Below are positions 1-9,015 of a DNA stretch of 64,000 nt, one piece after another (within the stretch, counting starts at the first letter, position 1; each line of letters begins with the position of its first letter). Location of the stretch: assembly GCA_965279115.1 (NCBI GenBank), contig OZ257137.1:1922001-1986000 (forward strand). Reading direction: 5' to 3'. The DNA comes from JAEUOS01 sp965279115 (GTDB lineage Bacteria > Pseudomonadota > Gammaproteobacteria > Burkholderiales > JAEUOS01). Both the position numbers and the translations under genes were made by a program. The notes under the pieces were generated by a model that saw nothing but the letters and a program-made list of their open reading frames with translations, did no database searches and was not told the DNA's origin.

Positions 1-550
1 CGCCCGCCGGCACGCCCGCGGCCGGTTCGTCCAGCAGCAACACGCGCGGATTGCAGGCCAGCGCCGCGGCGATGTCGAGCAGGCGGCGCTTGCCATACGG
101 CAGCTCGCGGGTGGTCTGGTGCATCACGTCGGTCAGGCGAAAACGCTCCAGCAATTCCTCGCAACGGCGCAGCAGCGCGCGGTCGAAACCCAGCGCGGAC
201 CAGAAGCGCGCGCCGTGGCCGGCGGTCTGTGTCGCCGCCAGCACCAGGGTCTGCAGGGGCGTCATCGGGTCGAACAGCTGGCTGATCTGGAAAGTGCGCA
301 CCAGGCCGCGCGCCACCCGCGCCTCCGGCGCCATGCCGGTGATGTCCTGGCCATTCAGGCTGATGCTGCCGGCGCTCGGTTCGAGCACCCCGGTAAGCAG
401 GTTGACCAGCGTGGTCTTGCCCGCGCCGTTGGGGCCGATCAGCGCGTGGCGCGCGCCGGGCGCCAATTCAAGCGTGACATTGTCGGTGGCGACAATCCCG
501 CCGAACCGCTTGGACAGCCCCTCGGCGGCCAGCACCGGCGCGCCGCTCAT
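1..550 (-). CDS. LivG-type ABC transporter ATP-binding protein (partial, cut by left edge)
   Basis: This is the cytoplasmic ATPase of a branched-chain-amino-acid-type (HAAT) importer. The 183 visible residues start MSGAPVLAAEGLSKRFGG and contain the Walker A motif GPNGAGKTT, the Q-loop region (RTFQISQLF) and LLLDEPAAGV of Walker B. The signature loop is the diverged form LPYGKRRLLDIA, as usual in LivG. The start ATG overlaps the stop of the upstream permease gene as ATGA, so the two are translationally coupled. The C-terminal third and any LivF partner lie outside the window. Linkage to the protocatechuate genes suggests an aromatic acid or pathway intermediate as substrate; that is inference. 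Confidence 0.93.
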   Translation of the reverse strand, partial: MSGAPVLAAEGLSKRFGGIVATDNVTLELAPGARHALIGPNGAGKTTLVNLLTGVLEPSAGSISLNGQDITGMAPEARVARGLVRTFQISQLFDPMTPLQTLVLAATQTAGHGARFWSALGFDRALLRRCEELLERFRLTDVMHQTTRELPYGKRRLLDIAAALACNPRVLLLDEPAAGVPAG

Positions 551-1518
551 TGCCGCCCCCCGCGCGTGAACCAGGTCCACGGCCGCAGGGCGCGCTCACG
601 GCCGAACAGCATCAGCACCACCAGCAGCAGCCCGATCCAGAACATCCAGTATTGCGGCGTCACCGTGGAAAGCCGGTCCTGCAAAAGCTTGAAGACCACC
701 GCGCCGGCGATGCCCCCATACAGCCAGCCCACCCCGCCTATGACCAGCATCAGCATCACGTCGGCGGAGCGGTCGAAGGCGAACACGTCGATCGACGCAA
801 AGCCGGTGGTCTGGGCAAGCAGGCCACCGGCGCTGCCGGCCATTGCGCCGGCGATGGTATAGACCGCTGTCAGGCGTGAGGCCACCGGGACGCCCAGCGC
901 CATGGCGCGCAGCCGGTTGTCGCGGATCGCACGCAAGGTCCAGCCGAAAGGTGAATTGGCAAGCCGGCGCGCCAGCAGAAACCACACCAGGCCCACACTA
1001 AGCGAGTAGTACGCCGCGGTGCGGCCGGTCAGGTCGAACTCGAAGCGCCCCAGCACCGGCCCCATCACCACGCCCTGCAGGCCATCGGCACCGCCGGTGA
1101 GCCAGTCGAGCTTGTTGGCCAGTTCGTAGAGGATCAGCGCCACGCCCAGGGTCACCATCAGTCGGGTGAGGTCGCTGCCGCGCTGAACGGTGAAACTGCA
1201 TACCAGCCCGAGCAGCGCGGAGAGCAGGGTGGCCACCGCGAGGCCGGCCAGCGGGTCCGGCATGATGTGCTTGGCGAACAATGCCGCCGCGTAGGCGCCG
1301 AAGCCGAAGAAGGCCGCATGACCGAGCGAGACGATGCCGGCGAAGCCGAGCACCAGGTCGAGCGACACGGCGAACAGGGCGACGATGGCGATCTCGTTGA
1401 CCATCAGCGCATGGGATGGCACCAGCAGCGGCGCGGCGAAGGCAAGGCAGAGGACCACGAATTCCCACACCCGCGGACGCGACAGGTCGCGCATGGCGTC
1501 GATCGAGGCGCGCATCAT
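547..1518 (-). CDS. LivM-type ABC transporter permease
   Basis: Inner-membrane permease subunit of the HAAT importer, 323 residues. It has about eight to nine hydrophobic segments and the LivM-typical stretches NEIAIVALFAVSLDLVLGFAGIVSLGHAAFFG near residues 40-72 and a late GGVGWLYGGIAGA. The ATG at 1518 was chosen because it overlaps the stop of the livH-like gene as ATGA; a longer frame extends upstream but only runs into that gene. It pairs with the LivH-type permease to form the channel driven by the LivG/LivF ATPases. Confidence 0.92.
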   Translation of the reverse strand: MMRASIDAMRDLSRPRVWEFVVLCLAFAAPLLVPSHALMVNEIAIVALFAVSLDLVLGFAGIVSLGHAAFFGFGAYAAALFAKHIMPDPLAGLAVATLLSALLGLVCSFTVQRGSDLTRLMVTLGVALILYELANKLDWLTGGADGLQGVVMGPVLGRFEFDLTGRTAAYYSLSVGLVWFLLARRLANSPFGWTLRAIRDNRLRAMALGVPVASRLTAVYTIAGAMAGSAGGLLAQTTGFASIDVFAFDRSADVMLMLVIGGVGWLYGGIAGAVVFKLLQDRLSTVTPQYWMFWIGLLLVVLMLFGRERALRPWTWFTRGGRQ

Positions 1519-2390
1519 CTGCCCCCTCCGCGCCGCGTGAACAGGCCCTGCGGACGCCACAGCAGTATCACGATCATCAGGGTGTAGACGATGAAGGCGC
1601 CCAGCTTGGGAATGTAGTACTTGCCGGCCACGTCAGCCACCCCCAGCAGCAGGGCCGCCGCCAGCGGGCCGGTGATGGAGGAGGTGCCGCCCACCGCCAC
1701 CACGATCAGGAACAGGATCATGTAGCGCAGCGGAAAAACCGGATCGAGCGTGAGGAGCTCGGCGCCCAGCGCGCCGCCCAGCCCGGCCAGGCCGGAGCCG
1801 GCCGCGAAGGTGAAAAGGAAGATGCGGTTGACGTTGATGCCCAGTCCGGCCGCCACCGGGCCGTCATCGACAGCGGCGCGCAGGCGGCTGCCGAAGCGGG
1901 TGCGCGAAAGCACCAGTTGCAGGGCCACCGTGAGCGCCGCGCACACGGCGATGATGAACAGCCGGTAATGTCCCATGCCCAGCATGGCGGCGCCACTGCC
2001 GATCTCGGTGCGGCCCTTGAGCCAGTCCGGCAACTGCACCACCTGCTGGGTGGAGCCCATCGAATAGTCCAGCGCCGCTACCGTCATGAACGCCAGCCCG
2101 ATCGAAAACAGCACCTGGTCCAGGTGCGGCTTCTCGTACATGCGGCGGTACAGGGTCGACTCGAGCAGCGCGCCTGCCGCCGCGGTCGCGGCAAACGCCA
2201 GCACGAGGCACCACAGGAAAGGCACGCCGAAGCGCTGCATCGCCACCACCATGACATAACCGCCGGCGCAGGCAAAGGCGCCATGCGCAAGGTTGATGAA
2301 GTTCATCAGCCCCATGGTGACCGACAGGCCGACAGCGAGCACGAACAGCAGCATGCCATAGGCGATACCGTCGAAGAGGATGGTCAGCAT
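1515..2390 (-). CDS. LivH-type ABC transporter permease
   Basis: Inner-membrane permease of the HAAT importer, 291 residues. The N-terminus MLTILFDGIAYGMLLFVLAVGL followed by GLMNFINLAHGAF is the hallmark of LivH, where the NLAHG loop precedes the second membrane helix. The start at 2390 begins directly with the first helix; an upstream ATG at 2438 would add an arginine- and proline-rich leader unlike the family. The end overlaps the livM-like gene by four bases, and the solute-binding gene lies 60 bp upstream. Confidence 0.92.
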   Translation of the reverse strand: MLTILFDGIAYGMLLFVLAVGLSVTMGLMNFINLAHGAFACAGGYVMVVAMQRFGVPFLWCLVLAFAATAAAGALLESTLYRRMYEKPHLDQVLFSIGLAFMTVAALDYSMGSTQQVVQLPDWLKGRTEIGSGAAMLGMGHYRLFIIAVCAALTVALQLVLSRTRFGSRLRAAVDDGPVAAGLGINVNRIFLFTFAAGSGLAGLGGALGAELLTLDPVFPLRYMILFLIVVAVGGTSSITGPLAAALLLGVADVAGKYYIPKLGAFIVYTLMIVILLWRPQGLFTRRGGGR

Positions 2391-2450
2391 GTCTGGAAGC
2401 GGCGCAAACGCCCCGTACCGGCCCGCGCGGGCCGGCACAAAAGGCGGTTC

Positions 2451-3623
2451 CTAGCGGGAACGCGGCGGATCGCGAACGTCCTTCTGTTCCTCGAACTCGA
2501 CGTTGTAGAGCTCGCCGTTGACGCGCTCGACGCGGCGCACGTAGACCGACTGCACCACGTCGCGGGTGTTGGCGTCGATCAGCACCTGGCCGCGCGGGCT
2601 TTCGAAAATCTGCCCCTTCATGCCCGCCAGCAGCGCGTCGCCGCCGCCCTTGCCGCCGGTCTTCTTGAGCGCCTCGTAGATGACGCGCATGCCGTCGTAG
2701 CCATGCACGGCCACGAAGTTGGGCCGCATGCCCTTGTTGGCCTTCTTGAACTCCTCGACGAACTTCTTGTTGACGGCCGACGGATGCGCCGCCGAATAGT
2801 GGTACGAGGACACCACGCCGAGCGCGACGTCACCCATGGCATTGAGAATGTCGTCGTCAACCACGTCGCCGGTGCCGATCAGGCGGATTCCGGCCTTGTC
2901 CAGACCGCGCTCAGCGAACTGCTTCATCACCGCCGAGCCCACGCCGGCCGGCACGAACACGAACAGCGCGTCCGGCGCGAGGTCGCGCACCTTCTGCAGG
3001 AACGGGGCGAAATCAGGGTTGCGCAAGGGCGCGCGCAGGGACTCCAGGGTCTGGCCGCCGTTGAGGCGGAAGCGTTCCACGAAAGTGCGTTCGGCATCGA
3101 TGCCCGGGCCGTAATCCGACACCAGCGTGACGACCCTGCGGATCTTGTTCTTGGGCGCCCATTCGGCCACGCCCAGGGTGATTTGCGGCAGCGTCAGGGA
3201 CACCCGGATCATGTACGGCGAGGCGTCGATCACCGAGGCGGTCGCGGCCAGCATGTTGACCATCGGCGTCTTCGACTGCGTGGCGATCGGCGCCGCGGCA
3301 AGCGCCAGGGGCGTCAGGCCGAATCCGGCCAGCACATCGACCTTGTCGTTGACCACCAGTTCCTGGGCAAGGCGCTTGGTGACGTCCGGCGTGCCGGTGT
3401 CGTCCTTGACCACGAGCTCGACCTTGCGGCCTGCCACGGTGGTGCCGTTCAAGGCCATGTAGAGCCGTGCGCCGGCTTCCATCTGCCGGCCGGTCGAAGT
3501 GAAGGGGCCGGACAGCGGCGTCAGCAGGCCCACCTTGAACGGCGCGCCCTGCGCGCGCGCGCTGCCAAAAGCGGCCGCCAGCGGCGCGGCGGCCGCAGCC
3601 TTGAGGAGTGTGCGTTTATCCAT
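2451..3623 (-). CDS. LivK-type periplasmic solute-binding protein of the HAAT importer
   Basis: Periplasmic receptor (Peripla_BP_6 family), 390 residues. A lysine/arginine-led signal peptide of about 24 residues ends at SARA-QG, followed by FKVGLLTPLSGPFTSTG, the typical first strand and ligand loop. Later family-like segments are VVKDDTGTPDVTKRLAQELV and VAVHGYDGMRVIYEAL. Relatives in aromatic-degradation clusters bind aromatic acids rather than leucine, and its place directly behind ligC suggests the same here; the ligand cannot be read from the sequence. It is the first gene of the LivKHMG set, 56 bp after ligC, so it is probably co-transcribed with the ring-cleavage genes. Confidence 0.9.
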   Translation of the reverse strand: MDKRTLLKAAAAAPLAAAFGSARAQGAPFKVGLLTPLSGPFTSTGRQMEAGARLYMALNGTTVAGRKVELVVKDDTGTPDVTKRLAQELVVNDKVDVLAGFGLTPLALAAAPIATQSKTPMVNMLAATASVIDASPYMIRVSLTLPQITLGVAEWAPKNKIRRVVTLVSDYGPGIDAERTFVERFRLNGGQTLESLRAPLRNPDFAPFLQKVRDLAPDALFVFVPAGVGSAVMKQFAERGLDKAGIRLIGTGDVVDDDILNAMGDVALGVVSSYHYSAAHPSAVNKKFVEEFKKANKGMRPNFVAVHGYDGMRVIYEALKKTGGKGGGDALLAGMKGQIFESPRGQVLIDANTRDVVQSVYVRRVERVNGELYNVEFEEQKDVRDPPRSR

Positions 3624-3679
3624 GGTTCATCTCCGTCAGATTGAAATATGTTTGACCCGGATTGTGTCAGGTTTGAGGC

Positions 3680-4621
3680 TCAGGCGAGTTGCAGTTCCAG
3701 CTTGTGCAGCACCTCGTAGCAGGCCAGTACCTGGGCCACGCTGGAGTTGGGCTCGCGCTTGGCCGCAATGGCGGCGATGAACTCGCGATCCTGCAATTCG
3801 ATGCCGTTCATCGACACGTCGACCTTGGAGACGTCGATCTTCTCGTCCTTGCCGTTGAACAGGTCGTCGTAGCGCGCGATGTAGGTGCCGGTGTCGCCGA
3901 TGTAGCGGAAGAAGGTGCCGAGCGGCCCGTCGTTGTTGAACGAGAGCGAGAGCGTGCAGATCGCGCCGGTCGAGCTTTTCAGCTGGATCGACATGTCCAT
4001 CGCGATGCCGAGCGTCGGGTGAATCGGCCCCTGCACCGCGTTGGCGGCGACGATCTTCCCGCCGTCCTGGTACTGGAACAGGTCCACCGTGTGCGCGGCG
4101 TGGTGCCACAGCAGGTGGTCGGTCCAGGAGCGTGGCTGGCCCAGCGCGTTCATGTTGGTGCGGCGAAAGAAGTAGGTCTGCACATCCATTTGCTGGATGT
4201 TGAACTCGCGCGCCCTGATTTTCTTGTTGACCCACTGGTGGCTGGGGTTGAAGCGGCGGGTATGGCCGCACATGGCGGTGAGCCCGGTCTCCTTTGCCAG
4301 CGCCACTACGGCTTGCGCGTCCTTGAGGCTGTCGGCCAAGGGAATCTCCACCTGCACATGCTTGCCGGCCTTCAGGCAGGCGATCGATTGCGAGGCATGC
4401 ATCTGGGTGGGCGTACACAGGATGACGGCATCGACCTCCTTGATCGCCAGCGCATCGGCCAACTCGGTGCTGACATGCCTGACGCCAAATTTGGCGGCGA
4501 CTTCCTGGGTTTTGGCCAGTTCGCGGCCGATCAACGAGACGACTTCGACACCGTCGATCCTGGCCAGGCCTTCGAGATGCTTGACGCCGAATGCGCCGGC
4601 GCCGGCGAGTGCGATTTTCAT
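3680..4621 (-). CDS. ligC: 4-carboxy-2-hydroxymuconate-6-semialdehyde dehydrogenase (LigC)
   Basis: Gfo/Idh/MocA-family NAD(P)-dependent dehydrogenase, 313 residues, close to the usual LigC length. It oxidises the product of protocatechuate 4,5-cleavage (as its hemiacetal) to 2-pyrone-4,6-dicarboxylate. The Rossmann motif GAGAFG is at residues 7-12. The usual EKP triad of the superfamily is EIP at residues 92-94. A second-domain stretch with NMNALGQPRSWTDHLLWHHAAHTVDLF follows. It lies 12 bp downstream of ligB. Family membership is clear; the specific reaction follows from neighbours ligAB, ligI, ligJ and ligK. Confidence 0.93.
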   Translation of the reverse strand: MKIALAGAGAFGVKHLEGLARIDGVEVVSLIGRELAKTQEVAAKFGVRHVSTELADALAIKEVDAVILCTPTQMHASQSIACLKAGKHVQVEIPLADSLKDAQAVVALAKETGLTAMCGHTRRFNPSHQWVNKKIRAREFNIQQMDVQTYFFRRTNMNALGQPRSWTDHLLWHHAAHTVDLFQYQDGGKIVAANAVQGPIHPTLGIAMDMSIQLKSSTGAICTLSLSFNNDGPLGTFFRYIGDTGTYIARYDDLFNGKDEKIDVSKVDVSMNGIELQDREFIAAIAAKREPNSSVAQVLACYEVLHKLELQLA

Positions 4622-4633
4622 GTTGGGGACCTT

Positions 4634-5491
4634 TCAGCGGTTTTCGAGGATCAGGTTGCCGACCGCAGTGTTGGAGGCCGGCACATGGTAGAAGCGGTGG
4701 TGCACACGCGGCGCGGCGCCGCCGGGGTCGGTGTCGCTCATCGCGCCACGCGCGATCAGCCACATCACCAGTTCGATGCCCTCGGAGCCGGCTTCGCGCA
4801 CGTAGTCGATGTGCGGCACTTGTGCCAGCCCGGCGGGGTCGGCGATCAGGCGGTCGAGGAACATGTTGTCGAACTCGCGGTTGATGAGGCCCGCGCGCGG
4901 GCCCTGCAACTGGTGGCTCATGCCGCCGGTACCCCAGATCTGCACGTTGAGGTCGCCGTCGAAGCTCGCAATGGCCTTCTTGATGGCGCGGCCGAGCTGG
5001 AAGCAGCGGTTGCCGGACGGCACCGGATACTGCACCACGTTGACGGCAAACGGAATCACCGGGCAGGGCCAGGCCTCGGGCTGTCCGCACATCAGCGACA
5101 AGGGTACGGTCAGGCCGTGGTCGACATCCATCTTGTTGACGATGGTCAAGTCGAAGTCCTGCTGGATCACCGATTGCGCGATGTGCGAAGCCAGTTCCGG
5201 ATGCCCCTTGACCATCGGCACCGGGCGCGGTCCCCAGCCTTCGTCGGCGGGCTTGTACTCGGCGGCCGTGCCGATGGCGAAAGTGGGAATCATCTCCAGG
5301 CTGAAGGCGGTGGCATGGTCGTTGTAGACCAGGAAGATGACATCCGGCGTGTTGTCCTTGAGCCACTGCTTGGACGGTTCGTAGCCCTTGAACAGGGGCT
5401 GCCAGTAGGGTTCGGTGGTCTTGCCCAGGTCCATGGCTGCGCCGATGGCGGGCACATGCGAGGTATAGACCGATGCGGTGATTCGTGCCAT
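4634..5491 (-). CDS. ligB: Protocatechuate 4,5-dioxygenase beta subunit (LigB)
   Basis: Catalytic subunit of the type II (LigB superfamily) extradiol dioxygenase, 285 residues. With LigA and Fe(II) it cleaves protocatechuate between C4 and C5. The iron ligands known from SYK-6 LigB are conserved at matching places: His12 (TSHVP), His59 (YNDHA) and Glu240 (GSEGIELVMW). The acid-base histidine corresponds to His193 (GGMSHQ). No active-site residue appears lost. It is encoded 14 bp after the alpha subunit, as in other 4,5-dioxygenase operons, and is followed by ligC after 12 bp. Confidence 0.97.
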   Translation of the reverse strand: MARITASVYTSHVPAIGAAMDLGKTTEPYWQPLFKGYEPSKQWLKDNTPDVIFLVYNDHATAFSLEMIPTFAIGTAAEYKPADEGWGPRPVPMVKGHPELASHIAQSVIQQDFDLTIVNKMDVDHGLTVPLSLMCGQPEAWPCPVIPFAVNVVQYPVPSGNRCFQLGRAIKKAIASFDGDLNVQIWGTGGMSHQLQGPRAGLINREFDNMFLDRLIADPAGLAQVPHIDYVREAGSEGIELVMWLIARGAMSDTDPGGAAPRVHHRFYHVPASNTAVGNLILENR

Positions 5492-5505
5492 GTTGAGGTC
5501 CTTGT

Positions 5506-5946
5506 CTAGAGAAGCTTGCCGGTGCCGTGGCCTTGCGGCTGGCGATGGGCCTGGGCGTCACCGCCCTCTCCGACCACGCGGTTGCCCTCGGCGGAACGCC
5601 CGCCCTTGATCATCATGTCGCGGTACTCTTCCTCGGTCATGCCGGTCATGGAACCCGCCATCTGCTGGAAGCTCTTGCCGTGGGTGGCGCCGAGCTTGGC
5701 GAGGAAATAGATGTTGCCGCCTTCGCGGATGCCGGCGTTCAGATCCGCATTGAGCACCGCCTGCTTCTGCGCCTCGGTCATCGGCCATTCGTCCACATAG
5801 GCGCGCTGGTCGGCCTTGAAGCGCTCGCGGTTCTCCGCCTTCATGAGCGACATGCAGAACTGGTTCAGCCAATAGCCCTTGCGACACTGCTCCATGTCGA
5901 AGATGGTCGTGCCGGGTACGTCCAGATAGGGTTTGTCGAGTGCCAT
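5506..5946 (-). CDS. ligA: Protocatechuate 4,5-dioxygenase alpha subunit (LigA)
   Basis: Small, all-helical subunit that caps the LigB active site, 146 residues, slightly longer than SYK-6 LigA. Family features are the N-terminal LDVPGTTIFD, the central RKGYWLNQFCMSLMKAENR, and GGNIYFLAKLGATHGKSFQQMAGSMTGM with the MTEEEYRDMM segment. The last 25 or so residues are polar, glycine- and histidine-rich and probably disordered. The gene starts 2 bp after the ligI stop and lies 14 bp before ligB, so the subunits are made together. Confidence 0.96.
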   Translation of the reverse strand: MALDKPYLDVPGTTIFDMEQCRKGYWLNQFCMSLMKAENRERFKADQRAYVDEWPMTEAQKQAVLNADLNAGIREGGNIYFLAKLGATHGKSFQQMAGSMTGMTEEEYRDMMIKGGRSAEGNRVVGEGGDAQAHRQPQGHGTGKLL

Positions 5947-5948
5947 GC

Positions 5949-6866
5949 TCAGCTCCAGTACAGGCGGGTGGGATTGTCGACCAGCAGCTTCCTCTGCAGT
6001 TCGGTCGTGGTGGCGATGTGCGGGATGTAGTCCACCAGCAGGCCGTCGTCAGGCATGTGGTTCTTGAGATTGGGATGCGGCCAGTCGGTGCCCCACAGCA
6101 CGCGATCCGGGAAGGTCTCGACCAGGCGCCTGGCGAACGGCACGACATCGCGGTAGGCGTTCTGCTCGCCGCCCAGTGCCGGCGGGCCGGCGACGGTGAG
6201 ACGCTCGGGACAACTCACCTTGGACCAGATGTTTTCGTGCTCGCGCATCATTTTCACGAACAGCTCGAACTCCGGGCCGTCCACCGGCTTGGTGACATCC
6301 GGCCGCCCCATGTGGTCCACCACCACGGTGGTGGGCAGAGCAGTGAAGAAGTCCCACAACTCGGGCAGGTCGACGGCCTCGAAGTAGATCACCACTTGCC
6401 AACCCAGCGGCGCGATGCGGTGGGCGATCTCCATCAACTCGTCCTTGGGCGTGAAATCGACCAGGCGCTTGACGAAGTTGAAGCGGGTGCCGCGCACGCC
6501 GGCGGCATGCAGGTCCTGCAACTCCGTGTCGGTGATGCTGCGCCTGACCGTGGCTATACCGCGCGCGCGGCCGTTCGAAGCGCGCAACGCGTCGACCAGC
6601 GCGCGATTGTCGGCACCATGGCAGGTGGCCTGCACGATCACGTTCTTGTCGAAGCCAAGGTGGTCGCGCAGGGCGAACAGCTGCTGCTTGGAGGCGTCGC
6701 ACGGCGTGTACTTGCGCTCCGGGGCGTAGGGAAACTCCGCGCCGGGGCCAAACACGTGGCAGTGCGCATCGACGCTGCCGGGCGGCAGCCGGAAGCGCGG
6801 CTTCGATGGGCCGGCATACCAGTCGAGCCAGCCGGGGGTCTTGGTGAAGGGGGTGTTGGATTCCAT
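5949..6866 (-). CDS. ligI: 2-pyrone-4,6-dicarboxylate hydrolase (LigI)
   Basis: Amidohydrolase-superfamily lactonase, 305 residues. It opens 2-pyrone-4,6-dicarboxylate to 4-oxalomesaconate/4-carboxy-2-hydroxymuconate. It begins PGSVDAHCHVFGPGAEF with His35 and His37, continues with FEAVDLPELWDF and VVDHMGRPD, and ends with LWGTDWPHPN and LLVDNPTRLYW, all as in LigI. Members of this subfamily work without a bound metal. The start at 6866 (MESNTPFTK) gives the family length; an ATG further upstream would run into pobA. It sits between pobA and ligA. Confidence 0.96.
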   Translation of the reverse strand: MESNTPFTKTPGWLDWYAGPSKPRFRLPPGSVDAHCHVFGPGAEFPYAPERKYTPCDASKQQLFALRDHLGFDKNVIVQATCHGADNRALVDALRASNGRARGIATVRRSITDTELQDLHAAGVRGTRFNFVKRLVDFTPKDELMEIAHRIAPLGWQVVIYFEAVDLPELWDFFTALPTTVVVDHMGRPDVTKPVDGPEFELFVKMMREHENIWSKVSCPERLTVAGPPALGGEQNAYRDVVPFARRLVETFPDRVLWGTDWPHPNLKNHMPDDGLLVDYIPHIATTTELQRKLLVDNPTRLYWS

Positions 6867-6888
6867 GTTGATGTCGGGAGGTTGAAAT

Positions 6889-8067
6889 TCAGGCCGGCTC
6901 GAACGGCAGGCCGGCGTACTGTTCGGCCACGCTCGCCGAGGCATGCGCGGAGGAGGCCAGGTACTGCAGCTCGCATTCCTGGGCGCGCTGCTCGAATTCG
7001 GTCATGCCGGGGAAGCGATGCAGCAGGTTGGTAAGCCACCATGAGAACCGCACCGAGCTCCACACCCGGCGCAAGGCCATCTCGCTGTAGCTGTCGATCA
7101 GGCGCGAGGAACCCTCGCCGTAGTACTGCTTGAAGGCGCGCGAGAGGTAGAACACGTCGGAAACCGCCAGGTTCAAGCCCTTGGCGCCGGTAGGCGGCAC
7201 GATGTGCGCGGCGTCGCCGGCGAGGAACAGGCGGCCATGGCGCATGGGTTCGGCCACGAAGCTGCGCAAGGGGGCGATCGACTTCTCGATGGAAGGCCCG
7301 GTGACGATGCGGTCGGCCACGTCCTTCGGATAGCGCGCCTTGAGTTCGGTCCAGAAACGGTCATCCGACCATTCCTCGACCTTGTCTTCCAGAGGCACCT
7401 GCACGTAGTAGCGCGACAGCATCGGGTTGCGCTGCGAGGCCAGCGCGAATCCGCGCGGGTGGTTGCAGTAGACCAGCTCGTTGAGCGGCGGCGTCTCCGA
7501 GAGCACACCCAGCCAGCCGAACGGATAGACCTTCTCGAACTCGCGCAGGATCGAAGGTGGCATCGCCTTGCGCGACACGCCATGAAAGCCGTCGCAGCCG
7601 GCGATGAAGTCGCAGTCGAGACGCTCGTCGACGCCGTTGTGGCGAAAGGTGACGTAGGGACGGTCGGTGATCAGATCGTGCGGCTTGACGTCATGCGCCT
7701 CCTGCAGCACCGTCGCGCCGCGCCGGTCGGCGGCGGCGAACAGGTCCTCCTGGATATTGGTCTGGCCATAGGTCATGAAGCGCTTGCCGACGTGTTTCCA
7801 GGCATCGATGAAGTAGCGATCGCGACCCGCCCACACGATGGCCGCGCCGTCGTGCGGATGGCCATCACGATCCATGCGCTCGCCCAATCCGTTGGCGCGC
7901 AGCACCTCCACAGTGCCCTGCTCCAGCACGCCGGCGCGGATGCGGGAGAGCACGTACTCGCGGCTCTTCGCCTCCAGCACTACCGAGGAGATTCCTGCAC
8001 GGTGCAGGATCTCCGAGAGCAGCATGCCGGCCGGGCCGCCGCCGATGATTGCAACCTGGGTCTTCAT
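6889..8067 (-). CDS. pobA: 4-hydroxybenzoate 3-monooxygenase (PobA)
   Basis: FAD- and NADPH-dependent group A flavoprotein hydroxylase, 392 residues, which converts 4-hydroxybenzoate to protocatechuate and so feeds the pathway encoded downstream. Visible motifs are GGGPAG (9-14), the PobA-specific SRIRAGVLEQG, the DG motif in CDGFHGVSR (158-166) and GDAAHIVPPTGAKGLNL (from 284). Substrate-contacting residues of the Pseudomonas enzyme are present at equivalent places: Tyr200, Ser211 and Arg213. The start at 8067 follows a good ribosome-binding site (GAAGGAGATACAAAC); the frame continues upstream without family similarity. Confidence 0.97.
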   Translation of the reverse strand: MKTQVAIIGGGPAGMLLSEILHRAGISSVVLEAKSREYVLSRIRAGVLEQGTVEVLRANGLGERMDRDGHPHDGAAIVWAGRDRYFIDAWKHVGKRFMTYGQTNIQEDLFAAADRRGATVLQEAHDVKPHDLITDRPYVTFRHNGVDERLDCDFIAGCDGFHGVSRKAMPPSILREFEKVYPFGWLGVLSETPPLNELVYCNHPRGFALASQRNPMLSRYYVQVPLEDKVEEWSDDRFWTELKARYPKDVADRIVTGPSIEKSIAPLRSFVAEPMRHGRLFLAGDAAHIVPPTGAKGLNLAVSDVFYLSRAFKQYYGEGSSRLIDSYSEMALRRVWSSVRFSWWLTNLLHRFPGMTEFEQRAQECELQYLASSAHASASVAEQYAGLPFEPA

Positions 8068-8080
8068 GTTTGTATCTCCT

Positions 8081-9010
8081 TCACTTGCCGCCTGCCTTGC
8101 CGCGTTGCGCAAGAATGCGGTCGGCCTCGGTGCGCCAGTCGGCGCTGCGGGCGAAATCTTTCGTACCACGAGACCCGAACAGGCCCGCATCGGCCAGGTC
8201 CGCCACCCAGGCCTGACGCTCGGCGGTGCCACTGGCGGACCAGGGCGTGAGCCCGGCTTCGCGTACGGTCTCAGCGACTTCGCGCACCTCCTCGGCGCGG
8301 CGCCTGCCGTGCTCGATCACACGCTGGAAGAAATAGGCGCCCTGCTTCTCCCAGTCCACGCCGGGAAAGGTCTCGAACAAGGACGCGATGACGGCATCCT
8401 CCACACCATAGGCGCGCGCGGTGGTAAACGCCTCGATCACCATGGCCTCCATGCCCTTGATCATGATCGAGCGGCACATCTTGGTGGCCGAGGCCACTCC
8501 CAGCTTGTCGGACGAAAACTTCGCATCGAAGCCGATGGCGTTGAGCAGCGGTGCCAGCTCGGCAGCGGACGCACCACCCAGGAGAAGCGGCACACGGATG
8601 CGGTAGGGCGGGATGGACGTCATCACCGCGCCTTCGACATAACGCCCTCCGGCGCCGTCGATGAATTCCGCGGCACGCCGCTTGGCGCCGGGCGAGGCGG
8701 AATTGAAGTCGAGAAAATACGCGCCGCGCCTGATGCCCGGTGCGCAGGCCTCGGCGACCGCCACATCCTGGCTGGCTGTGACTGCCGAGACGATCAGGTC
8801 CGCCTCGGCCGCCAGCGCCGCATGCGAAGCCGCGAACTTCACACCGTGGGCTTCGGCGTGATCCAGCAATGGCCCCTGCCCAGGTCCGCCAAGTTTGGTG
8901 TCGTAGGCCAGCACGCGGGCAATCCCGGCCTTGCGCATGTCCTCGGCGAGAATGCGCCCGACCTCGCCGTAGCCGACGAGGCCGATGGTCCATTGGGTGG
9001 AATCGGTCAT
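8081..9010 (-). CDS. DUF1932 / 6-phosphogluconate-dehydrogenase-like NAD(P)-binding oxidoreductase
   Basis: Predicted dehydrogenase of the beta-hydroxyacid dehydrogenase superfamily, 309 residues. The N-terminal Rossmann fold has GYGEVG at 13-18. The middle has DFNSASPGAKRRAAEFI in place of the classic DAPVSGG segment. The helical C-terminal half (KMCRSIMIKGMEAMVIEAFTTAR) is typical of DUF1932. The substrate is unknown; relatives are usually annotated only as NAD(P)-dependent oxidoreductases. It lies 5 bp after the metallo-beta-lactamase-fold gene and 13 bp before pobA, so a step in uptake or a side branch of the aromatic pathway is possible but unproven. Confidence 0.85.
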   Translation of the reverse strand: MTDSTQWTIGLVGYGEVGRILAEDMRKAGIARVLAYDTKLGGPGQGPLLDHAEAHGVKFAASHAALAAEADLIVSAVTASQDVAVAEACAPGIRRGAYFLDFNSASPGAKRRAAEFIDGAGGRYVEGAVMTSIPPYRIRVPLLLGGASAAELAPLLNAIGFDAKFSSDKLGVASATKMCRSIMIKGMEAMVIEAFTTARAYGVEDAVIASLFETFPGVDWEKQGAYFFQRVIEHGRRRAEEVREVAETVREAGLTPWSASGTAERQAWVADLADAGLFGSRGTKDFARSADWRTEADRILAQRGKAGGK

Positions 9011-9015
9011 GCGCC

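Noticed and set aside
1416..3644. A 742-residue open frame on the plus strand opposite the liv genes, and similar long frames opposite many other genes (for example 3689-5509, 24248-26536 and 31001-32545).
   Set aside because: High GC content leaves few stop codons on the opposite strand; the translations are His-, Arg- and Gln-rich without family motifs, while the other strand encodes recognisable proteins.
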